NCBI GenBank assembly: GCA_964451325.1
Contig: CAYVHO010000005.1
Location: 62,001-126,000, forward strand
Source: JAADHI01 sp964451325
GTDB lineage: Bacteria; Nitrospirota; Nitrospiria; SBBL01; JAADHI01
Direction of reading: 5' to 3'
Length of the DNA stretch: 64,000 nt
Each line of letters begins with the position of its first letter. Position 1 is the first letter of the stretch. The notes under the pieces are model-generated. The model saw only the letters and a list, made by a program, of their open reading frames with translations, did not search any database and was not told where the DNA came from. The translations under genes and the position numbers were made by a program. This document shows positions 42,797-50,828 of this stretch, in pieces.

Positions 42797-42839
42797 AATT
42801 CTCCGAAGATCTTGCAGCGTTCCATTTTTTATTTACGAG

Positions 42840-42888
42840 AAAACCGACTGCTGCTTTAAGAAAAGCTTCCGGTTTTATGGGGCAGCAG
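42840..42888 (-). promoter_or_regulatory. Structured 5' leader of gltB with two crossing stems
   Basis: On the minus strand the predicted 95-nt leader contains GCTGCTG-type and AAAACCG-type pairs that cross. CTGCTGC (42888-42882) pairs with GCAGCAG (42854-42848), and AAAACCG (42876-42870) pairs with CGGTTTT (42846-42840). The stems interleave, so they are either mutually exclusive or form a pseudoknot. No T-run follows. Confidence 0.4.
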
Positions 42889-42897
42889 GGGCTTGCT

Positions 42898-42926
42898 ACT
42901 ATATCGCAGCACTGCCTTTAAAACAA
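42898..42926 (-). promoter_or_regulatory. Sigma70-type promoter for gltB-gltD
   Basis: On the minus strand, TTGTTT (42926-42921), a 17-nt spacer and TATAGT (42903-42898). Predicted start near 42891, about 95 nt before the gltB ATG. Confidence 0.55.
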
Positions 42927-43024
42927 GAAAAAGTACTGGATTCTGACATCAGATGATGATGAAGCAGAGATGACAAAAGAGAATATGCTTTGTTTTAAAT
43001 GAGAAAACCGAGGATTTATTTCGA

Positions 43025-44320
43025 TTATTTTTGCGCGGTGAAGGGGTTTCGAAGCACGATGGTTTCGCCGCGTTTTGAGCTGGTGGAGATGATGTCAATA
43101 CGGCAATTCACCAAGGTGGAAATGGCTTCTAAATAGGCTTTTGCATTTTTGGGGAGTTTTTCGTAGTCTGTGACCCCGTAAGTCGATTCTGTCCAACCCG
43201 GAAAATGTTTGAGCACGGGTTTGGCTTTTTCAAGAGAACTTAATGCTGTGGGCATCTCTTCAAGGATTTTACCGTCCACTTCATAGCCAACGCAGATTGA
43301 AAGCTCAGGGATGCCATCCAGGACATCCAGTTTGGTGAGCGCGAGTGAAGTCATGTAATTGATGCGTACGGTGTGACGGACTTGAAGGGCATCAAACCAG
43401 CCACATCGGCGTGGTCGCCCTGTGGTCGCACCAAATTCTCCACCTTTTTCTCTGAGGGTTTCTCCCATTTGATCGGTGAGTTCGCTTGGGAAAGGGCCAC
43501 TGCCGACGCGTGTCGTATAGGCTTTTGTCACACCCAGGACTTCATCAAAGCGCGTGGGGCCTACACCTGTTCCGGTGGACGCGCCTCCTGCGGCGGAATT
43601 GGAGGAGGTGACAAAGGGATAAGTCCCGTGATCGACATCGAGATGCGTACCCTGTGCGCCTTCAAATAACATTTGTTTGTTGTCATCTATCGCCCGATTG
43701 AGCAGGAGGGAGGCGTTGACCACATAGGGTTTGATGGTTTCTGCATAGGCGATGTATTCCTTAAAAATATCTTCAGGGTCAAAGGCTTTCACTTGATAAA
43801 CTTGTTCTAAGATGAGGTTAATTTCTATTAAATTGGTTTCAAGCTTTTTGCGAAAGCGTTCGGGGTCGTAAAGGTCACAGACGCGGATGCCATTTCGAGC
43901 CATCTTATCGGCGTAAGCAGGACCGATGCCGCGTCCTGTGGTACCGATTTTCTGTGCCCCTTTTGTTTTTTCGCTTTCTAGATCAATCCGCTGATGATAG
44001 GGCATGATGAGGTGGGCAGTCTCGCTGATAAAAAGCCGTCCGGTGACATCAATGTTTTCTTTAGATAATGTGGCGATTTCTTTTAGAAGGGCTTCTGGAT
44101 TGATAACGACACCATTTCCGATGACGCCTGCTTTTCCAGGTTGTAAAAGTCCTGTGGGAATGAGGTGGAGTACGATTTTTTTATCGCCAATGACAATGGT
44201 GTGACCGGCGTTGTGGCCTCCCTGATAACGAACGACGTAGTCTGCCTCTTCTGATAGCAAGTCGACAATTTTGCCCTTGCCCTCATCTCCCCATTGTGTA
44301 CCAATGACAATTAAATTCAT
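43025..44320 (-). CDS. purA: Adenylosuccinate synthetase
   Basis: First committed step of AMP synthesis: GTP-dependent joining of IMP and aspartate. The 431-residue protein begins with the GTP P-loop GTQWGDEGKGKIVD, and the IMP/aspartate motifs follow: GHNAGHTIV, GTTGRGIGPAY, LFEGAQGTHLDVDHGTYPFVTSSN and GRPRRCGWFD. The length is normal. A GGGGGAG ribosome site and its own promoter lie upstream. Confidence 0.97.
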   Translation of the reverse strand: MNLIVIGTQWGDEGKGKIVDLLSEEADYVVRYQGGHNAGHTIVIGDKKIVLHLIPTGLLQPGKAGVIGNGVVINPEALLKEIATLSKENIDVTGRLFISETAHLIMPYHQRIDLESEKTKGAQKIGTTGRGIGPAYADKMARNGIRVCDLYDPERFRKKLETNLIEINLILEQVYQVKAFDPEDIFKEYIAYAETIKPYVVNASLLLNRAIDDNKQMLFEGAQGTHLDVDHGTYPFVTSSNSAAGGASTGTGVGPTRFDEVLGVTKAYTTRVGSGPFPSELTDQMGETLREKGGEFGATTGRPRRCGWFDALQVRHTVRINYMTSLALTKLDVLDGIPELSICVGYEVDGKILEEMPTALSSLEKAKPVLKHFPGWTESTYGVTDYEKLPKNAKAYLEAISTLVNCRIDIISTSSKRGETIVLRNPFTAQK

Positions 44321-44350
44321 TTTCTATTTACTCCCCCAAAAAGCCAGATT

Positions 44351-44379
44351 ATGGTAGAGTTTATCGTTTTTTAAGTCAA
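44351..44379 (-). promoter_or_regulatory. Sigma70-type promoter for purA
   Basis: On the minus strand, TTGACT (44379-44374), a 17-nt spacer and TACCAT (44356-44351), 30 nt before the purA ATG. Confidence 0.55.
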
Positions 44380-44452
44380 GCGATGGGAGGTTTATTTTAC
44401 TCATCCTCTCTGGATGGTTCAATTTGCTTCCTTCCCGATACTGTACATCGCT

Positions 44453-44480
44453 ATATCGTTTTCAAGATATCGTTTTCAAG
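44453..44480. repeat. Tandem 14-bp direct repeat
   Basis: ATATCGTTTTCAAG occurs twice without spacer (44453-44466 and 44467-44480), followed by a partial third copy (ATTTTCG). It lies in the 319-bp divergent spacer between purA and the glycan cluster, upstream of the candidate + strand promoter. It could be an operator or replication slippage. Confidence 0.6.
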
Positions 44481-44519
44481 ATTTTCGAAATTCATAGGGG
44501 TGAGACGAGAGGGGTTTTC

Positions 44520-44549
44520 TTGACAATTTGTCTGCTATTGAGCGATAAG
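44520..44549 (+). promoter_or_regulatory. Candidate promoter for the glycan cluster
   Basis: TTGACA (44520-44525), an 18-nt spacer and GATAAG (44544-44549), about 90 nt upstream of the methyltransferase ATG. The -35 box is perfect and the -10 box is only partly matched. Apart from this and the tandem repeat, nothing is seen in 44380-44639. Confidence 0.45.
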
Positions 44550-44639
44550 CTGCTTCATAGATATTTGGATATTTAAGTTTTCCGTAAAGTCAGACTGGAT
44601 CTAATTTAGAGCGTAGAGGTTTATGAGGTCAAATTCAAA

Positions 44640-45455
44640 ATGAAGGGGTCTATTTCTCCAAAAGGGGTTAATGAAATTGTTATGGCCACGGTTGTTGATT
44701 ATCTGAAACAAAAAAAATCGAGTCGTGTCATTAATATTTTAGAGATCGGTCCGGGAAAAGGGGTATTTGCTGAGGCGCTTTCTGATTTACTTCATAGCAG
44801 CGGTATTGCATTTAAGATGCAATGTGCAGATATTCAGCCAGAACAGATCAATTCTCGCAATATCGGGATAGAATGCCGCTATATCGACGTGCAGAAAGAA
44901 TTTCAACTGAAAGAGCAGTTTGACATTATTATTGCCATAGAATTGATCGAACATCTTGAAAATCCATTTCATTTTGTTCGTGAAATTGCATCGCATTTGG
45001 AAAACGAAGGTGTGTTGGTTTTAACATCACCTAATATTCTCAGCTTGAGATCTAGGATGCGATTTTTTTTGACGGGTTGTTTTGATTATTTTAGAAGACC
45101 CTACAATGAGTATTGGTTGAATATGGGGCATGTGAACCCGATTAATCCGCTCCAGCTTGTTTATTCTTTGAGAAAAAATGGTTTTGAAGTGAAAAAGATT
45201 ATGAGTAATACTTCGACATTTGAGTCATTGATTTTTGCTCCATTTTCGATACTGATTGTTTTGTTCTCTTCAATTCATTTTTTATGGAGAGAAAAAGGTC
45301 GGATCCAGAAAAAAAGAAACGTGCGATTGATGCGTTTTGTCCTATCTCCTGCCTTACTCTTCGGAAAAACAGCGATCTATCTGTCTGTGAAAAAACATAA
45401 ATTTATCGCAACGCCGGATGTTTGGCATCGCTCGGATTCCAATTTTGATCCATAA
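44640..45455 (+). CDS. Class I SAM-dependent methyltransferase (Methyltransf_11/23 type)
   Basis: A 271-residue methyltransferase with SAM motif ILEIGPGKGVFAEAL and motif II IIIAIELIEHLENPFHFVRE. A hydrophobic segment follows in the C-terminal part (IFAPFSILIVLFSSIHFL, about 195-215) and suggests membrane association. Proteins of this type often modify sugars or lipid-linked glycans. It opens the surface glycan cluster. GAGGT lies 9 nt before the ATG. Exact substrate unknown. Confidence 0.85.
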   Translation: MKGSISPKGVNEIVMATVVDYLKQKKSSRVINILEIGPGKGVFAEALSDLLHSSGIAFKMQCADIQPEQINSRNIGIECRYIDVQKEFQLKEQFDIIIAIELIEHLENPFHFVREIASHLENEGVLVLTSPNILSLRSRMRFFLTGCFDYFRRPYNEYWLNMGHVNPINPLQLVYSLRKNGFEVKKIMSNTSTFESLIFAPFSILIVLFSSIHFLWREKGRIQKKRNVRLMRFVLSPALLFGKTAIYLSVKKHKFIATPDVWHRSDSNFDP

Positions 45456-45509
45456 AAACAAAAGCCAGCCCATTTTTTAACAATCTCTTAATCTGAGTAT
45501 TATTTTTCC

Positions 45510-46610
45510 ATGAATATTCTTGAGTTATGTCTTTCCCCCGCTTTGGGGGGCTTGGAATTGTACATGTATCGCAGTGCGAAACACTTGTGCAAAACGGACA
45601 ATGTAACGGCGGTGATTCGTGAGGATGGGCGGCTCAAGGCTTTTTTTGAACGGGAGAATTTACTCTTTTACACAGAAAAAACGTCGTTTCATTCCTTTCC
45701 GATTCTTGCAGCAAAAAGACTTGCGCATCTAATGGATAAACATGAGATTGATGTGATTCACATGCACTGGGGAAAGGACTTGGCTTTGGCCGCTTTGAGC
45801 AAGTGGTTTTCAAAATCCAAGCCTCGGCTTGTTTACACCCGCCAGATGAAGATGACACGTAGCAAAGACGATTTTTATCACAATTTTTTATACCGTCAAA
45901 TGGACTTAATGTTGTGCATCACAAAGAAACTGGTGGCTGAGGCAAAACAGTTTCTTTGTGATGAATATGGGCCAAAGATCAAACGACTTTATTATGGGGT
46001 TGATGCGCCACCCCGTCTCTTGACGCATGCGGAACGTCTTATCTTGAGACAGGGTTTGGGGCTGAAAAAAGATGAATTTTTAGTGGGTTTGTTTGCTCGT
46101 ATTGAAGAAAACAAAAGACAGCATTTGCTTGTAGATGTGATCGCCTTAGCCAAAAAAGATGCGATTCCCATGTGTGCATTGATTGTTGGGCATGGGATGA
46201 AAGGGCCTTATTTAGAAGACTTGCAATCGCGTGTTGTCACGGAAAACTTAGAAAAAGAGGTTATCTTTAAAGATTTTGTGGATCGCCCGCAAGACTGGAT
46301 GCAAGCCTGTGACTGTGTGGTTTTGGCCACCAAAGAAGAAACTTTTGGTTTAGTATTGATTGAAGCGATGCGTGTCGGTGTGCCGGTTGTGGGAACAAAT
46401 AGTGGCGGTGTGCCAGAAATTATTGATCATGAAGTGACCGGGTTGTTGTTTGAGCCCGACGATGTTGAAGGGTTTTATCAATGTCTGCGTTCTCTTAAAA
46501 CAGATGACGATTTAAGCAAAAAAATCGCCGAGGCCGGGGAACAAAAGGCGGGTCTCTTGTTCGAAACAGAAGGGCATTTCTCCCAATTACGTGAACACTT
46601 GAAAGGCTGA
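45510..46610 (+). CDS. Glycosyltransferase family 4 (GT-B fold)
   Basis: A 366-residue retaining glycosyltransferase. The N-terminal glycine loop SPALGGLELYMYR binds the acceptor side. The C-terminal nucleotide-sugar domain has VGLFARIEENKRQHLLVDVI, and the EX7E signature region is KEETFGLVLIEAMRVGVPVVGTNSGGVPEII. Probably adds a hexose or heptose to LPS core or another surface glycan. It is convergent, 1 nt apart, with the following heptosyltransferase-type gene. Confidence 0.92.
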   Translation: MNILELCLSPALGGLELYMYRSAKHLCKTDNVTAVIREDGRLKAFFERENLLFYTEKTSFHSFPILAAKRLAHLMDKHEIDVIHMHWGKDLALAALSKWFSKSKPRLVYTRQMKMTRSKDDFYHNFLYRQMDLMLCITKKLVAEAKQFLCDEYGPKIKRLYYGVDAPPRLLTHAERLILRQGLGLKKDEFLVGLFARIEENKRQHLLVDVIALAKKDAIPMCALIVGHGMKGPYLEDLQSRVVTENLEKEVIFKDFVDRPQDWMQACDCVVLATKEETFGLVLIEAMRVGVPVVGTNSGGVPEIIDHEVTGLLFEPDDVEGFYQCLRSLKTDDDLSKKIAEAGEQKAGLLFETEGHFSQLREHLKG

Positions 46611-46611
46611 G

Positions 46612-47655
46612 TTAATCAGAGTTTCTTTGATGCTGTTTTGTTAGAAATTTCTCCGAAATCAAGTGCGTTGCCTCATCCACATCAATATTCAAACTTTCCG
46701 CTCGTTGATCTAAGGTTTTTGGCGAAAAACTCATTCTGTTTTCGGTGCTATTTAGGGTTTGCCAACGCAGCGCGGTTGCTGAACGACGGCGGGGATAAAA
46801 TGCGGCGGTGGGTACGTCTAAGGCCCCTGCGATGTGAAGCGGCCCGGTTGAGCCACTGATAAAAAGATCGGCGAACTGGATATGCTGTGCAAAATTGAGC
46901 AGTCCTTTTTTGGATTCAAAAATGAGGTGGGGGATTTTATTGAGGTGGGTACTCAAGGTTTTTGCGGTTTCTAATTCTCTCGGCCCGGCGGTCAATACGA
47001 TATAATGTCCTTGTTTCGATGTGAGATTTTTAGCAAGCATCGCATATTGTGTGATAGACAAATTGTTTGCCGAGCCGCCGCTGCCGGGGTGAATAAACAC
47101 CAGAAGACGACTCGGATCAATCTTGTTCTGCTGGCAAAAAATCTGTTTTTTTTCTTGTGTTTCATGATCATTAAAACGGAGAAAAGGGGGCTGGGGATTT
47201 TCCTGAATAGGGATCTTTTCTTGTTTTAGAAAGTGCCGGATTAAGTCTTGATTATACACATGTTCCGGTTTTTTGGAGCGAGATCTGTGTTGTGTTAGAC
47301 GATGATTATAAAAAACTTGCGCAATGTTACTTGCAGGTGCGAGGCGGTAGGGGATGCGAGCCAAAGCGACGGCCAAGCCCACACGTGCTCTTGAATAAAG
47401 TGTAATCACGGTATCAAATTGTTCGGTCCGAAAAATCTTTGCCAGAGAAAACCCTGATTGCCACTTTGCTTTCGGTGTCGTGTCGATGAGGACTTGGTCA
47501 ATCCAGGGACAGGCTTCTGCCATTTCTTGTGTGTAGGCGGGGACAAAGGCAACCAGTGTTGTGTCGGGCATATTTTTTTTGAGTAGCGCAAAACTGGGAT
47601 AGGACAGCATAAAATCGCCCAGTTTGTCATTTCGTATGATGAGAATTTTTTTCAT
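46612..47655 (-). CDS. Glycosyltransferase family 9 (heptosyltransferase-like)
   Basis: A 347-residue GT-B enzyme of the ADP-heptose:LPS heptosyltransferase family. It begins KKILIIRNDKLGDFMLSYPSF, the ADP-heptose transferase N-terminal pattern. The donor-binding part contains VFIHPGSGGSANNLS and the C-terminal DLFISGSTGPLHIAGALDVPTAAFYP. Together with hldD it points to heptose-containing LPS core. It is transcribed opposite to its neighbours, divergently from the DUF6165 gene. Confidence 0.92.
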   Translation of the reverse strand: MKKILIIRNDKLGDFMLSYPSFALLKKNMPDTTLVAFVPAYTQEMAEACPWIDQVLIDTTPKAKWQSGFSLAKIFRTEQFDTVITLYSRARVGLAVALARIPYRLAPASNIAQVFYNHRLTQHRSRSKKPEHVYNQDLIRHFLKQEKIPIQENPQPPFLRFNDHETQEKKQIFCQQNKIDPSRLLVFIHPGSGGSANNLSITQYAMLAKNLTSKQGHYIVLTAGPRELETAKTLSTHLNKIPHLIFESKKGLLNFAQHIQFADLFISGSTGPLHIAGALDVPTAAFYPRRRSATALRWQTLNSTENRMSFSPKTLDQRAESLNIDVDEATHLISEKFLTKQHQRNSD

Positions 47656-47674
47656 AAATTTTGCGGGCCTGTTC

Positions 47675-47703
47675 TTGTGAAATTATGTCATCTATTTTAT
47701 GAT
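47675..47703 (+). promoter_or_regulatory. Candidate promoter for the DUF6165 gene
   Basis: TTGTGA (47675-47680), a 17-nt spacer and TATGAT (47698-47703), 43 nt before the ATG; the ribosome site AGAAGGA follows. Confidence 0.5.
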
Positions 47704-47746
47704 CTGGGCCAACAAAAGCAAGCGTAAATAAAAAGAAGGAAATAAA

Positions 47747-48133
47747 ATGCGACTTTATGCAGAAATTTCACCGGGAGAGCTTTTTGATAAAATTACGATT
47801 TTGGAGATTAAAAGTGAAAAAATCTCCGATTCAAAAAAACGGGTGAATGTAAAAAAAGAATACAAAACGCTGACGGCGACGCGTGATGAAAATATTCTGA
47901 TGTCCGATGAATTATCGGGCTTGATTGTCGATCTGAAAACCGTCAACAAGAGGTTGTGGGGGATTGAGGATGACATTCGAGATTGTGAACGTAAGAAGGA
48001 TTTTGGCTCAAAATTTATTGAACTTGCGCGCAGTGTTTATATCGAAAATGACAAACGTGCAGTGATAAAAAATAAGATAAACACAGCATTAAGCTCAAAC
48101 CTCTTTGAGGAAAAATCCTACAAAGCGTATTAA
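47747..48133 (+). CDS. DUF6165 family protein
   Basis: A 128-residue soluble, helical protein. The N-terminal MRLYAEISPGELFDKITILEIKSEKI is the hallmark of the DUF6165 family, which I recall as common in LPS/glycan clusters; its function is unknown. The rest is charged and predicted helical (KTVNKRLWGIEDDIRDCERKKDF). Its stop codon is followed without any gap by a palindromic element, and then by a GT9 gene. Confidence 0.82.
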   Translation: MRLYAEISPGELFDKITILEIKSEKISDSKKRVNVKKEYKTLTATRDENILMSDELSGLIVDLKTVNKRLWGIEDDIRDCERKKDFGSKFIELARSVYIENDKRAVIKNKINTALSSNLFEEKSYKAY

Positions 48134-48294
48134 AGGAACCTCTGAATAAGTCATGAATCGGTTTTTCAAGGCAAAAATTTCTAGCCTCTGCGTTCCAAAT
48201 TTTGGAAATAGCGGGCTATTTCCTGCAAATTGCGCCTTGAGTCTAAAAATTTTATCTCTCGAAAAACTCAACTCAAACTTAATCAGAGGTTCCT
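48134..48294. mobile_element. 161-bp MITE-like palindromic element between two glycan genes
   Basis: Terminal inverted repeats AGGAACCTCTGAATAAGT (48134-48151) and ACTTAATCAGAGGTTCCT (48277-48294) match at 17 of 18 positions. The interior is an imperfect palindrome centred on GGAAATAGC-GG-GCTATTTCC, so the whole element can fold into one long hairpin. It has no coding capacity. It fills the gap exactly: it begins at the base after the TAA of the DUF6165 gene and ends one base before the ATG of the GT9 gene. AGAGG in its right repeat (48285-48289) is the only Shine-Dalgarno available to that gene. No clear target duplication was seen. Confidence 0.8.
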
Positions 48295-48295
48295 A

Positions 48296-49288
48296 ATGAA
48301 GATATTAATCATCCGTGCCGGGCGAACCGGGGATATGGTGATGCTGACCCCGGCACTTGAGGCCCTGTTCAAAAAATACCCTGAGGCTCAATTTACACTT
48401 TTGACGAGCCCCGATGGCAAACGAACCTTGGGTAATTTTAGTGATCGCATGGGAACATTTTGGATTTATAATCGGGAAAAGGTGTTCTCTTTTTTATCCC
48501 GAAGGCCGATCCAAAAAAAGATCGCATCGGGTCAATTCGCGCATATTTATTGTTTTGAGCACAATCCCAGTTATCGCCGTCTTTTGGTAGATTCTAAAGC
48601 TAAAATTCATGGTTTTTGGGAAGATATGGGCCAGAAACATTATTGCCAGTTGTTGTTGGATGTGGTGTCAAATGGCGCAGAAAATAAAAATGATCAGACT
48701 TATGTCTCCCTTCCTGTCAGTGATCAGGCAAAAAATAAAACGACAGAGGCACTCGCAGCACTTGGTATTACCAAAAAGACATTCTTACTTGCAATGCATC
48801 CGACCTTTAGCGGTGCTAACAAGCGATTTCGCACTACTGGAGATAAAAAAAATAAACTGTGGCCGCCTGAATCATTTGCAGAATTAGCGCGCCGCTTAAA
48901 AAAACATGCAAAACAAAGGGATTTGGATCTTAGAATTTTAATGAACCTGATGCCGGATGAATGTGCTTATGGAGAAAAAATTATTGCACTCGGCGGAGAA
49001 AGTTTAGAGATATTCTCTCCGAAACCGAACTTTCAAAATTATAAGGCTTTTCTGAAACGGGTTGATCTTTTGATCACACCTGATACGGGTCCCATGCACA
49101 TAGCATCTGCTGTTGGCACAAAAATTATTGCACTTTTTGCAGGCAGAGATCCGGGAAATTGTGGCCCTTTTACGCCATCGGGACAAACACAGGTCCTTCG
49201 AGCAGAAGAGAGTGATCCCCCTGGGCGAGGAATTGCGGCGATTCATGTCGATGATGTTTATCATGCTTGTCTTAAAATAATGGGATAG
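48296..49288 (+). CDS. Glycosyltransferase family 9 (heptosyltransferase-like), second copy
   Basis: A 330-residue GT9 enzyme beginning MKILIIRAGRTGDMVMLTPALEAL. The C-terminal donor motif is LLITPDTGPMHIASAVGTKIIALFAGRDP, and the nucleotide-site region is LAMHPTFSGANKRFR. ATG 48296 is the start, because the upstream in-frame stretch lies in the MITE-like element and the family N-terminus begins here. It is only distantly similar to the GT9 at 46612, so it probably adds a different residue. Confidence 0.9.
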   Translation: MKILIIRAGRTGDMVMLTPALEALFKKYPEAQFTLLTSPDGKRTLGNFSDRMGTFWIYNREKVFSFLSRRPIQKKIASGQFAHIYCFEHNPSYRRLLVDSKAKIHGFWEDMGQKHYCQLLLDVVSNGAENKNDQTYVSLPVSDQAKNKTTEALAALGITKKTFLLAMHPTFSGANKRFRTTGDKKNKLWPPESFAELARRLKKHAKQRDLDLRILMNLMPDECAYGEKIIALGGESLEIFSPKPNFQNYKAFLKRVDLLITPDTGPMHIASAVGTKIIALFAGRDPGNCGPFTPSGQTQVLRAEESDPPGRGIAAIHVDDVYHACLKIMG

Positions 49289-49298
49289 GCGAAGAGTG

Positions 49299-50057
49299 AT
49301 GGCAAAAATCAGCGCATGTATTATTTCATACAACGAAGAAAAAAAAATCGAAGATTGTCTCAAAAGCCTTGCGGGGGTTGTGGATGAGATCATCCTTGTT
49401 GATTCTCTCAGTACAGATCAAACGGTAAAAATTGCCTCAAAGTATGCTGCCCAAATTTATGATCAAAAATTTTTAGGTCATATTGAACAAAAGAATTTAG
49501 CCGTCGACAAAGCTAAAAATGATTGGATCTTAAGTTTGGACTGTGATGAGCGTTTATCCGATGACTTAAGGACATCAATTTGTGCAATCAAAGAAGAACT
49601 CGGGAAAGACGATGCCTATAAAATGGCGCGCAAAACCTACTACATCTACCGTTGGTTGAATCACTGTTGGTATCCAGACATGAAGGTGAGGTTATTTAAT
49701 AAACATCACGCGCATTGGGGAGGAACAAATCCCCATGACAAGGTGATGCTTGATTCTGGAAAGGTTGTCCGTTTAGAGGGAGATATTCTGCATTATTCTT
49801 TTGACTCTCTTTCATCACATATTCAAACTTTGGACACGTTTTCAGAAATTGCTGCGAATGAAATGATCACAGAAGGGAAAAAGGTGTCTGTTTTTTCCCC
49901 CTTTACGCACGGTTTTTGGATTTTTTTTAGGATGTACTTTTTAAAAAAAGGTTTTTTGGATGGTTTTGCAGGGCTGCTCGCATCGGTGATGTCGTTTGTG
50001 CATGTTTTTGTGAAGTATAGCAAGGTGTTGGTTTTTAGATGGAAAGAGAGAGGATAG
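49299..50057 (+). CDS. Glycosyltransferase family 2 (WaaE/KdtX-like)
   Basis: A 252-residue GT-A inverting glycosyltransferase: KISACIISYNEEKKIEDCLKSL, the EIILVDSLSTDQT segment, and the metal-binding acidic motif LSLDCDERLS. The C-terminal half, with KVRLFNKHHAHWGG and PHDKVML, matches LPS core beta-1,4-glucosyltransferases (WaaE/KdtX group). A C-terminal hydrophobic stretch may anchor it. It follows the GT9 gene by 10 nt, so the two form an operon. A GTG at 49296 is an alternative start. Confidence 0.88.
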   Translation: MAKISACIISYNEEKKIEDCLKSLAGVVDEIILVDSLSTDQTVKIASKYAAQIYDQKFLGHIEQKNLAVDKAKNDWILSLDCDERLSDDLRTSICAIKEELGKDDAYKMARKTYYIYRWLNHCWYPDMKVRLFNKHHAHWGGTNPHDKVMLDSGKVVRLEGDILHYSFDSLSSHIQTLDTFSEIAANEMITEGKKVSVFSPFTHGFWIFFRMYFLKKGFLDGFAGLLASVMSFVHVFVKYSKVLVFRWKERG

Positions 50058-50074
50058 CCCTTTTTGCATGAGTT

Positions 50075-50797
50075 CTATTTTTCTAAATTCCGTTTAGAAC
50101 AACAATTCTTCAGATCTTGTTTCAGTTTTTTTCTTGTCCTTCTCAGGGATAAACGTAATTCCGTGAACTTGAGCTTGGTCTTGTCTTTCCAGTCAATTTT
50201 TATTTGTTGGGGGTTTACAAAAACTGTGTCACTGTTGTCTTTATACCATGTCGCATATTCATTTTTTTTCATCCATGCTAGGATTTCGTCTAAATGAGGA
50301 TTTAAGTAGATTGCACCGTGGGTTTCAAGGGAGATGACTGCTGGTCTACTGCACATATGTTTGATGACGAACCATTCGCTTCCTTCGATATCAATGCTGA
50401 GTAAGTCGATATCTCCTTCATCAATTCGATCAAATGTTTTTGCTTCGACTTCAAAGGAGTCTGCGGGATCCACTTGATATTGATCATTAACTAAGGCAGG
50501 GCTTGCGGTGAGTGCAGAAACAAAAGTCGATGCAGCCCTTTGTGAGAGCTCTATTTTTCCATTGAAGTCATAGATTGCGACCTGATGGAGTGTGATATTG
50601 TCTTGTTTTGAAAAATGTGTACGAATTAATGCGATAGACTTAGGGTCTGGTTCCACCAGGGTGCAACGCACACCCAGCTTGATGTAATCATAGATGTTAG
50701 AAGTTTCTGGATGCCATACGCCAACTTCTGCAACATGATTGGCTTGAAACCCCTTTTTTTTGAGATTTTTAAATATGGGTTTTTCGGGATAGGTCAT
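50075..50797 (-). CDS. FkbM family methyltransferase
   Basis: A 240-residue SAM-dependent methyltransferase of the FkbM group. The SAM motif is HVAEVGVWHPETSNIYDYIKLG with CTLVEPDPKSI, and the hallmark IDLLSIDIEGSEWFVIKHM (FkbM motif with Asp-Ile-Glu-Gly) is clear, followed by PAVISLETHG. These enzymes typically O-methylate sugars. A C-terminal basic helix (LRLSLRRTRKKLKQDL) is unusual. It is on the minus strand with the next GT2 gene, which lies upstream in transcription. Confidence 0.88.
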   Translation of the reverse strand: MTYPEKPIFKNLKKKGFQANHVAEVGVWHPETSNIYDYIKLGVRCTLVEPDPKSIALIRTHFSKQDNITLHQVAIYDFNGKIELSQRAASTFVSALTASPALVNDQYQVDPADSFEVEAKTFDRIDEGDIDLLSIDIEGSEWFVIKHMCSRPAVISLETHGAIYLNPHLDEILAWMKKNEYATWYKDNSDTVFVNPQQIKIDWKDKTKLKFTELRLSLRRTRKKLKQDLKNCCSKRNLEK

Positions 50798-50828
50798 CGG
50801 CTGTTCGCAGTTTTCTCAGATTGATCCC

